Below the pieces are notes generated by a model that searched no databases, had not been told where the DNA came from, and saw only the letters and a program-made list of their open reading frames with translations. The position numbers were made by a program, and so were the translations under genes. Below are positions 25,029 to 32,169 of a stretch of 64,000 bases of DNA, piece after piece. Source of the DNA: Closterium sp. Naga37s-1 (taxonomy: Eukaryota; Streptophyta; Zygnematophyceae; Desmidiales; Closteriaceae); contig CANJKZ010000768.1 of assembly GCA_947471745.1 (NCBI GenBank), forward strand, positions 883,501 to 947,500. The letters run 5' to 3'. The stretch's first letter is position 1, and each line of letters starts with the position of its first letter.

Positions 25029-25325
25029 TTGGTCCCGTTGCCATTCCATCGCCATTCACCCCCCCAAGCAGAATTGCCTTGGAATGACCATGGGATTGGA
25101 AGGATGTGGAGGGGGGGAATGGGGAATTGGAAGGTGGGGAGGGTGGTTCCTGATCCTGTTGCCACCCTTCCCCTTTCTGGCGCGAGATTTCGCGATTTGG
25201 CCATTCCCCCCACACCTATTCGGGAGGTTCCTCCTCTGGTTCGTGATTCCACGGCCATTCCGAGGCCTTCCTTTTTTTAGATGTGCTGGCGAACACCGCC
25301 CTTCTGATTGTAAGGGTGATTTCCT

Positions 25326-25486
25326 ACCTCGTGTCAGACACGAAGTGGAGGTTTGGATGGAGGTTCGGAAGACCCGAAATGGCCCACTTCGGGTCTTCCG
25401 AACATTGATTTGCCAGAGTTCCAGGTAACTTTGGGTCTTCCTCAACTTCACTTCGTGTTTGACCTCATGTCAGACACGAGGCAAGA
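25326..25486. repeat. Foldback element with a perfect 16-bp central stem
   Basis: GTTCGGAAGACCCGAA (25363-25378) and its exact complement (25388-25403) flank a nine-base loop. Outside this, CCTCGTGTCAGACACGAAGTG on the left pairs imperfectly with CACTTCGTGTTTGACCTCATG and CAGACACGAGG on the right. The whole unit is about 160 bases. Confidence 0.7.
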
Positions 25487-26406
25487 ATGCGCCCTAAGAC
25501 TTGCTCAGCAGGTACGCGATAAAATTTAGAACCTCAGTAACTCTCACACGCGACGCGAGCAAGCGAGAGTGCAACGGCAGCATTGCTCCTTTCCACTGTC
25601 CAAGACAATGGCATTGTCATTCATGGGCTTCAGTAGTACCACATCTGCTGCTAGCGGCACAGAAACCGCCAGGCGATAACCCTCAAGTACCTTGAGGCGC
25701 TTCTCTCGCCGCGCACTGATGCAACGAGCGCGCACAGCTTCTCACAAGCAGCAGCAGACTTTTTCAAAAATTCGAAGTCGCTCCGAATCCCGAATTTTAA
25801 ATAACGAATCCTGGTTTGCTCTCACACGCCCGTAGTCTCCCCCTTTCGTCCTCGCCTCAACGGTGCCTTGAGTCAGCGCTCGCTGCCGGTCACGATCCAC
25901 CTTGCTGCGGCTAGGTCAATCCCGGTGAACGGAGATCCGCATTTCCACTGATGTGATTCCTGCCACGAACGCCTTCGGGACGCCAGAATTCTCTTGATGG
26001 ACGCGCGAAGAGACATTCGCGTTGGTATATTTTTTTGACATAACATCAGCGCTAAAAATTCAAATGAATCACCATATTTAACTAGCGTTTTGTCACTGAA
26101 GAATCGCCCCCTGTGATGATACTCTCTTTCTGCCACAGAAAGGTTCATATCGGGAAGCAAAAATAAAAAAGAATTGGAATCGTAAAAATAAAGCAAAACA
26201 ACAAAATATTCAGCACATAAAATCAACGTGAAACAAGCTTGTGAAACAAGCTTGTGAATCTCACATGTAGAGATGACACTGCTTCCTGCCACACAAATGT
26301 ACATGTAATAGAAAGCAATAATAATATCGATTAGAAGCGTAAACTTGTAAAAAAAAAAAAAAAAAAAACCGAGTGTTAACAATGGGAAATAGCAGTAAGG
26401 CGCGTA
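25487..26406. other. No gene seen; direct doublet and poly(A) run
   Basis: GAAACAAGCTTGT is duplicated in tandem at about 26230-26256, and an uninterrupted A run lies at about 26350-26369. A 169-codon minus frame (25873-26382) is AT-rich, with no recognisable domain and a phenylalanine-rich start produced by the A run. Confidence 0.4.
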
Positions 26407-26642
26407 CTTAGCGGCTCTTGTCGCAGCGCCCGTTGCAGCGCCCGGCGCGTCCCTAAGCTGCCACGACGTAGTCGCGTCCGTCGTGTCCCTTGAATGCTTG
26501 ACGCAGCGCCCGTCGCGTCCCTTAGCTGCTCGCGACGTAGCAGCGCCCGTTGCGTCCTTTAGTTGCTCGCGACTGCGGCAGCGCCCGTCCGTCCCTTAGC
26601 TGCTCGCGATGTAGCAGCGCCCATCCTACGCTCCTTAGGGAC
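26407..26642 (+). repeat. Tandem repeat, unit about 43 bp (GCAGCGCCCGTCGCGTCCCT...)
   Basis: About five imperfect copies of a unit combining GCAGCGCCCGT, GCGTCCCTTAGCTGCTCGCG and ACGTA. Units differ by small deletions. It lies in otherwise AT-rich DNA, so the base composition changes sharply. Confidence 0.75.
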
Positions 26643-26846
26643 AGACGTTAACACACATGACATGACATGTATGGCCATGAAATTAAAGCAAAACAAACTA
26701 ATGGAAGCACAACAATACCTCGAGATGCATATACGACGACTAGAAAGTAGCTGTTGCTGATAGTAATCGAAGCCTGCAATGAGGACAGATAGAAATGGAA
26801 AGAGGGCGGGGTAGGGGTTTTTTAAGAAAGCGCTCAAGGTAGCTAA

Positions 26847-27013
26847 GGACGCGGCACCTCTAGCAATTTTGCACGATCGATCTCAGGATCGGTGATTCCA
26901 CCGCGATAAAAACCTGCTGAAAGCATTTACAGCTTTCAGCACCATTTCAAACTGCTCAAATTTTTTATCCTGCGCAGGATCGATCGCAGGATGGTGCTAG
27001 AGGTGCCGCGTCC
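26847..27013. mobile_element. 167-bp hairpin MITE with 19-bp perfect ends and TAA duplication
   Basis: GGACGCGGCACCTCTAGCA at 26847-26865 is exactly complementary to 26995-27013. TAA precedes the left end and follows the right end, as expected for a 3-bp target duplication of the PIF/Harbinger (Tourist) type. Most of the inside also pairs, with a central stem TGCTGAAAGC / GCTTTCAGCA around ATTTACA, so the whole element can fold into one hairpin. It has no coding capacity. Assignment to Tourist rests on the TAA alone. Confidence 0.85.
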
Positions 27014-27509
27014 TAAGGGTAGAGGGAAGGGCTAGTGAAATCTCTAAGATTTAACATTGGAGCAGGTAGATCTAAATGCGAAATGTCGGGAAGTGAAAGG
27101 ATATATGCTGTGAGGTGAGGTTGGTGAACACCACCAGAAGGACAATGGAAATTGAAACCCTAGCCAGATTTGATTTTGTCGTAAAATAATATTATTGGGG
27201 AATTCATAAACGGCCTTGTGTTGTGAGAATTTGGCATAGTGGTTCAACGTTGTAGTTTTGACCCGAAGGTAGTATCTCGCTGAGCGCGTCTATAGACGTT
27301 CAACGTTTTGTTTCTTACGATTTATAAGTTTCGAAGTCAATAGAAAAATTGGAGTATAGAACTGCCAACGACAAGTATCGAACCCGCATCTCCAGATCCC
27401 CAAGGGCTGTGCGGGGCAGGTTACTTTTGGGTCAAAAAACTCACTGACCCAGAACTGACCCTGTTCTGACCACTAACCCCAATTTGACCCCAAAGAAACT
27501 CAGGGGGCA
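27014..27509. other. No gene seen; left flank of element B
   Basis: The last 80 bases hold several GACCC steps (for example ACTGACCCTGTTCTGACC). The right flank of element B holds the complementary GGGTC steps, so B may have landed inside an older inverted repeat. Confidence 0.35.
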
Positions 27510-27514
27510 TTTAC

Positions 27515-27654
27515 TGTCAACATATATATTTATATGTGTTGTTTAGGTTAGTCTAGGTGTTACATTTCTACTTACTTGCATGATTAGGGTTTGCTATATC
27601 TAGGGTTGTACTTCACATTTTCTATCAATTCATTCAGCAGTTGTTACTTTGACA
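27515..27654 (+). repeat. Element B 5' LTR
   Basis: Starts TGTCAACATATATATTTATA and ends TTGTTACTTTGACA. Bounded on the left by the TTTAC duplication. Confidence 0.95.
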
Positions 27655-27671
27655 TGGTATAGAGCGATAAG
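27655..27671 (+). other. Element B primer-binding site
   Basis: TGGTATAGAGCGATAAG directly follows the LTR. It matches the initiator methionine tRNA primer site TGGTATCAGAGC except for one missing base. Confidence 0.8.
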
Positions 27672-27810
27672 ATCCTATGGGCCCACCGCCCGGTACCCTG
27701 ACCTAGACCGTAGCGCCTAGTCACCCGTAGCGCCTCGTCACGAGTAGCGCCTAGTCACCCGTAGCGCCCTCCCCGTCGATCCCGTCAGCCCGCTAGCCCC
27801 GCCCGTCACC

Positions 27811-28026
27811 CGTCACGACCTAGAACGGCCCCCGAGGGCCCGCCAGATCGCGCTAGGAAGGGACCCCCGCGGGTCCCCCCCACGTCACGACCTAGAACGG
27901 CCCCCGCGGGCCCGCCAGATCGCGCTAGGAAGGGACCAACGCGGGTCCCCCCCGCGTCACGACCTAAAACGGCCCCCGCGGGCACGTCACATCGCGCTAG
28001 GAAGGGACCCCCGCGGGTCGCCCCCC
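27811..28026 (+). repeat. Element B leader: three 72-bp tandem repeats
   Basis: Units start at 27811, 27883 and 27955 with CGTCACGACCTA and contain GATCGCGCTAGGAAGGGACC. They are about 95% alike by eye. Upstream (27711-27770) a 20-bp GTAGCGCCTAGTCACCC repeat is also present, and downstream a looser CCCGTCGCGTCCCC repeat runs to about 28330. Confidence 0.85.
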
Positions 28027-28600
28027 CCAAGTCGCGACCCCGTCCCGTTCCTGTCGCCCCCTGTCCCTTCCCCGTCGCCCTCTGCGTCGTCGCCTCCCGT
28101 CCCCCCCTTTTCGTCACATTCCCGTCCCGTCGCGTCCCCCGTCGCCTCCCATCCCCTCACCGTCGCGTCCCCATCGCCCTCCGCGTCGTCGCCTCCCGTC
28201 CCCCCCTTTCCGTCGCACTCCAGTCCCCGTCGCGTCCCCCGTCGCCTCCCGTCCCCTCACCGCCGCATCCCAGTCGCCCTCCGCGTCGCGCCCCTGTCCC
28301 CCCCTCCCCCATCGCGTCCTGCTCGTTTCCCACCGTCAGAATCTGCCCCACCCGCTGCCACGCCTGTCTAGCCGCCCTACCGCCAGTCCCGTCGCGTCCC
28401 CCTGAAACCGCCGCCTGAAACCGTCGCCCCCCCACCATGAAACCGTCCCCCACCCCCTGAAACCGCCGCCCTACCCTGAAATCGTCCCCCACACCTGAAG
28501 CCAGTCGTCCCACGAGCTGAAAGCAGCCGCCAGAACTGTGCTAGCGGCGCCAGCAGCACCATATCCGCCGTCCCACCCCTGAAAACCGCCCAGAACAGCA

Positions 28601-28690
28601 CTGAACCGCACTGAACCGCACTGCACCACACTGAACCGCACTGAACCGCACTGAACCGCACTGAATCGCACTGCACCACACTGACCTGCA
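28601..28690 (+). repeat. Element B: nine 10-bp repeats CTGAACCGCA
   Basis: Nine consecutive ten-base units, six of them CTGAACCGCA or one change away and two CTGCACCACA in the same register. Confidence 0.9.
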
Positions 28691-28748
28691 CAGTACCACA
28701 CCCGCTGCCCCACCCAGCTGCCCCAGCCAGATCTGCCCTCAGCAGAAC

Positions 28749-29044
28749 CAGCAGCAGCATAGGCTGCCCCCAGCAGCACCAGCAGCAGCTTAGGCTGCCC
28801 CCAGCGCACCAGCAGCAGCATAGGCTGCCCTTAGCGAACCAGCAGCAGCATAGGCTGCCCCCAGCGCACCAGCAGCAGCATTGGCTGCCCCCTGGAGAAT
28901 GAGTAGCAGCCTAGGCTGCCCCCCAGCAGAACCAGAAGTAGCATAGGCTGCCCCCCAGCAGAACCAGAAGTAGCACAGGCTGCCTCCAGCGCACCAGCAG
29001 CAGCTTAGGCTGCCCCCCCCGGCAGAACCAGCAGCAGCTTAGGC
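28749..29044 (+). repeat. Element B: ten repeats of 30-34 bp (AGCAGCAGCATAGGCTGCCC)
   Basis: Ten units of AGCAGCAGCATAGGCTGCCC plus a variable CCAGCGCACC or CCAGCAGAACC tail. Length varies at the C run. Confidence 0.85.
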
Positions 29045-29159
29045 TCACATGGCATGTACTAGGGTTCTACAGCAGCAAGGCCAGCCGCAGCACTCCCGTC
29101 AGTGGGGGCCTGCGGGTCCAAAGTGTGGCGCCCCCAGCAGTGGCTCAGCTAGCAGTGGG

Positions 29160-29300
29160 CGAGACGTCGGCCCCTGCGGGTACCGGGCCCTGACAGGCCC
29201 TAGTGCTGGCACTACCTGCTGGAGTCCTGACCACACTGCGTCCAGCTGCTACCGTCGACTCGACGACCTCCACCGTGAGCGTTTTGGTCCTCACACTATT
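29160..29300 (+). pseudogene. Element B: gag zinc-motif remnant
   Basis: The frame gives CGYRALTG..., then C-x4-H-x4-C followed by YRRLDDLHRERFG. This matches the C-x13-C-x3/4-H-x4-C block and the following helix in elements C (40.1-40.2 kb) and F (52.9-53.1 kb). It shows that B descends from the same lineage. The surrounding frame is open but contains only compositionally biased sequence. Confidence 0.65.
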
Positions 29301-29542
29301 ACACCGCACTGGCCCTCGCGTCTTCGCCACCGCACTACTGCACCGGTTGCGTCTCACCTACCTGGTCTAGGACCGTTCCCTGCTGCACGAGCAGAGACCT
29401 GTGTTTCCAGTCTTGGTGCGTGTGTTGTTTCCAGTCCAGGCGCCTCTGAGGGTCTTTGTGTAGGAGCTGCAGCTACCACTAGTCTAGCACCAGCCTTTTT
29501 AGCTGGTTCGGGTGCGACCTCACAGACTGCACAGCTTTCCTT

Positions 29543-29830
29543 CTCACCGACCTTGGTGAGCGGCCTCGCTCTCCCGCAGTCTTGTTCGCCGACAACAGGT
29601 CTGCTGTCCTGTTGTGTGAGGAGCCAATACTGGTTGGGAAGGCGAAGCATATCCATTTTCGTTACTTCCTTCTGCGTGAGTTGCAGCAGCGTGGACAGGC
29701 ACTCGTTCGACGTGTGGTCTCTGAGGCCAACACGGCAGATATCTTCACCAAGGCGTTGCCGCCTTGTGACCACCAGTGTTTCTGCACCCAGCCTGGCCTT
29801 GTGCCTGCCCGTCCTCACTTGCTTACTTAG
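29543..29830 (+). pseudogene. Element B: C-terminal part of copia RNase H
   Basis: The frame starts LTDLGERPRSPAVLFADNRS, continues through HIHFRYFLLRELQQRGQ and NTADIFTKALPPCDHQ, and ends at a stop 3' of PARPHLLT. It corresponds to the last 95 residues of the polyproteins of C and F. The earlier RNase H residues and all of reverse transcriptase are deleted. Confidence 0.9.
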
Positions 29831-30036
29831 AGATGCCTTGTCCTGCATGTCTTGTACTTTTGCATCTCTTTATATTTGCTGTATACCTGCATGTGGACTG
29901 GCCTTGTGGCCCCTTGCTTGCTCTCGGAGTGTGTGGTGGCTTTGAGCTCCACCCTGAGATTTGTCTTGTTGTTGTGGACTGATCTTGTGACCGTTGCTTG
30001 CTCTTGTTGTTTCTACAGGACTTCCGTCACCTAGAC

Positions 30037-30046
30037 TATGGGGGTG
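30037..30046 (+). other. Element B polypurine tract
   Basis: TATGGGGGTG lies immediately before the 3' LTR. C has the same ten bases on its coding strand before its 3' LTR, and F has AATGGGGGTG. Confidence 0.8.
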
Positions 30047-30186
30047 TGTCAACATATATATTTATATGTGTTGTTTAGGTTAGTCTAGGTGTTACATTTC
30101 TACTTACTTGCGTGATTAGGGTTTGCTATATCTAGGGTTTTACTTCACATTTTCTATCAATTCATTCAGCAGTTGTTACTTTGACA
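30047..30186 (+). repeat. Element B 3' LTR
   Basis: Matches the 5' LTR at 138 of 140 positions by eye. The TTTAC duplication follows. Confidence 0.95.
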
Positions 30187-30191
30187 TTTAC

Positions 30192-30579
30192 AGGACTGGC
30201 TTGGGTCAGGCTGGAAGGTGGGTCACGCTAGGGTCAGAAACATTTTGGTGATGGAGGTGATGTGCTGCCGAGCTGCTGCCCGCACTGGCATATGCTGTTT
30301 AGGTCTTATTTTAGGCGCCTTTCCTCTGAGACGTCGGGAGATGTCTTGGGATCCATGCTTATGCACTCTTAAAGACGGTGAGCCAGGGGTTGTTGTTGAT
30401 GTGCTGGTTATTGCCAAGGTGAGAGAGTAGGTCAGGGGTGGGGGCAGGTGAAAAGGTGGATCTAACCAAAGTACGGAACAACTGGGGCTGCGAGCTGAGG
30501 GCTGAGAGCTGAGGGGTACGGAACAACTGGGGCTCAATTCCTCACAGCCACTCCCTTTCCCGCTGTATGCATGGTGGGG
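30192..30579. other. No gene seen between element B and the adaptin remnants
   Basis: A stretch near 30362-30420 ends in GCCAAGGTGAGAG, like the sequence near 31958-31970 after the second adaptin exon copy (ACCAAGGTGAGAG). It may be another exon remnant ending in a GTGAGA donor. Confidence 0.35.
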
Positions 30580-30763
30580 CACGTGCAAGATTCGGACCTT
30601 TCAATCAGGAGCGCGTTGGATTGGAGCTGGTGTGTGCGCTGCGCTGGTGAACGAGGGCAATCTCAAGGCCTTGACTCACACGAGAGTTGCTGGACTACCT
30701 GCGCGCCGCTGACTCCGACCTCAAGCCCCACCTCACCTCCAAGATCTGCGTCATCGTGCAACG
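30580..30763 (+). pseudogene. AP-1 gamma-adaptin-like exon remnant, copy 1
   Basis: Read across small indels, the segment gives VQDSDLSIR, then ALVNEGNLKALT, then LLDYLRAADSDLKPHLTSKI and CVIVQ. These are in the order found in the helical trunk of gamma-adaptin, the large subunit of the AP-1 clathrin adaptor at the trans-Golgi (family pattern DSDVSIRRRALELVYALVN...). At least two frame breaks occur, one around the repeated GCGCTGCGCTG and one in ACTCACACGAG. The exon ends in CAACG before GT. Family assignment is from recognised motifs. AP-4 epsilon or AP-2 alpha fits less well. Confidence 0.65.
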
Positions 30764-31085
30764 GTGCCTCCCCCCACCCCTTTCCCCCCAAGCCCTCTTG
30801 TCCTCCTCGCCGCTTCCCTCCTAGTCTCCGTTCTTCCCTCCCCCTGTCGTTTTGCGTGTCACGTGCTGCCGGCCTTCCCTCCTCCCATTTATTGTGCCAT
30901 CAGCCATTAATGGCACTTCAAGCCCGACCCCACCTCCAAAGATCTGTCCCCTTGTGCAAGGGTGCCCCTGCCACCCCCTCCTCTTCTTCTCCCCTCTCCC
31001 ATACCTCCCCTCCTCCTCTCCCTTCTTCTTCCCTCCACTCTCGTTTTGTGTCCCATGTGCTGCCCACCTTTGTTGGATCATATTG
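30700..31085 (+). repeat. Tandem duplication of adaptin exon end plus intron start (about 190 bp, two copies)
   Basis: The tract from CTCAAGCCCCACCTCACCTC through the C-rich intron to TTTTGCGTGTCACGTGCTGC recurs about 190 bases later as TTCAAGCCCGACCCCACCTC ... TTTTGTGTCCCATGTGCTGC. The second copy is more diverged, and its exon part no longer reads through. Confidence 0.6.
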
Positions 31086-31432
31086 TGCTGTCCGCCGGGT
31101 GTCCTGGCACGCCACACGCCTTTTAGAGACACCTCAAAGCATCAACCTGTGCTGCGTGTGTCCTGCCGGCTGTGCATGTGCACGTGTGTGCGGCGGAGGA
31201 TGCGTGTTCATGCGAGGTGTGCATGTGCGTGGTGGTGCATGCAGGTACGCGCCAAGCAAGCTGTAACACGTGGAGATTATGCTGCCTGTCATGACCTAGG
31301 TATGCCCCCTCACCTCACCTCACTCGCAGCTCTTCACGCCTGCTATTGATTAACGGATGTACATCCATCCACATACCTCCCTCCCCGTCGCCCTCTCCCT
31401 ATGTGCATGCCTGTGTGGCTGGCCAAGCAGGG

Positions 31433-31538
31433 GAGGGGAGTACTATGTGTCGGATGACGTTATCCGCTTCCTGGTGGGGCTCATAAGCAGCGCGCCTGAG
31501 CTACACGGTTTTGCGGTGCTCTCGATCTTCCACGCCAT
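31433..31538 (+). pseudogene. AP-1 gamma-adaptin-like exon remnant (YYVSDDVIRF block)
   Basis: The frame gives EYYVSDDVIRFLVGLISSAP followed by ELHGFAVLSIFHAM. It resembles the gamma-adaptin block NFVKDEVWHALIVVISNA.DLHGYTVR that lies 3' of the copy 1 exon in the family. It is preceded by AAGCAG and ends before GTAAAG, so both edges look like splice sites. This exon is intact, unlike the upstream one. Confidence 0.65.
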
Positions 31539-31576
31539 GTAAAGACCAGGTCCGCCCCTCCCCTTATCCCCCCTTC

Positions 31577-31680
31577 CCCCCTCCCCTCGCCCTCCCCTCG
31601 CCCTCCCCTCGCCCTCCCCTCGCCCTCCCCTCGCCCTCCCCTCGCCCTCCCCTCGACCTCCCTTCGCGCCCCCCCCCCCC
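31577..31680 (+). repeat. 11-bp repeat CGCCCTCCCCT and C run
   Basis: Seven or so consecutive CGCCCTCCCCT units followed by a run of C, inside the putative intron after the adaptin exon. Confidence 0.85.
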
Positions 31681-31830
31681 CCCTCGCCCTTCCCTGTCTC
31701 TCCCTGCGCCACGGACCCTGCTCTCCTGTGAAGCACCCTCGACAGCCTTGCCTGCATGCATGTATGCATCACACAGGTCACTGACCTTTCTCTTCCTTCT
31801 CCACCACCTTGTGTGCGGATTCGCGAGCAG

Positions 31831-31905
31831 GATTCGGACATTTCAATTAGAGGAGGGCGTTGGAGCTGGGGTGTCCACTGGTGTTGAACGAGGGCAATTT
31901 CGTCA
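31831..31905 (+). pseudogene. Adaptin exon remnant, copy 2
   Basis: GATTCGGACATTTCAATTAG and the following GTTGAACGAGGGCAATTTCG repeat the start of copy 1 (DSDISIR ... NEGNF). Copy 2 is directly preceded by GCGAGCAG, a usable 3' splice site, and has its own frame breaks. The exon has been duplicated about 1.2 kb downstream, 3' of a later exon. Confidence 0.6.
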
Positions 31906-32169
31906 GTGTTCTGGATGGGTGGCACCGTGGCAAGGGCCCGGGGGGCGGTTGAGAAGCGGGCTATTACCAAGGTGAGAGTCGTCTCGAGGCGGTAGGAATC
32001 TCTTGCATCACTCGAGCCATTTAAATCACTCGCTGGCGACGGAGGGTAGCGGACAGTTGAGTAGCTGGCTGTCGCTGCGGAGGGAGTCTCTGGCAGTTGG
32101 TGAACAGTCGGTGAGGAGTCGCTGCAAGTGGCTGCATAGCTAGATGGTTGTGAGAGTTAGTGGAGGGAG

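Larger units (their letters stand above)
27515..30186 (+). mobile_element. Element B: internally deleted copia element with both LTRs
   Basis: Two 140-bp LTRs (27515-27654 and 30047-30186, TG...CA, two differences by eye) are flanked by TTTAC on both sides (27510-27514 and 30187-30191), a clean 5-bp target duplication. A primer site follows the left LTR and a polypurine tract precedes the right one. The 2.4-kb interior is mostly tandem repeats, plus a gag zinc-motif remnant and the C-terminal part of RNase H. Protease, integrase and reverse transcriptase are gone, so it could only have moved with proteins from a relative such as elements C and F. The near-identical LTRs indicate a young insertion. 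Confidence 0.92.

Noticed and set aside
27370-27430. tRNA-like piece: TATCGAACCCGC resembles a reversed T-loop (GGTTCGATA).
   Set aside because: The bases on either side do not form a T-stem, and no anticodon arm or acceptor stem can be built.
27585-27625. TTAGGGTTT-like steps in the element B LTRs and GTTAGGGTTCG near 24098, resembling plant telomere repeats.
   Set aside because: Only isolated or degenerate units. In B they are part of the LTR and occur identically in both copies.
28600-29045. CRISPR-like array of regularly spaced repeats.
   Set aside because: The 10-bp and 30-34-bp units are contiguous with no unique spacers, sit inside an LTR retrotransposon and are in a eukaryotic sequence.
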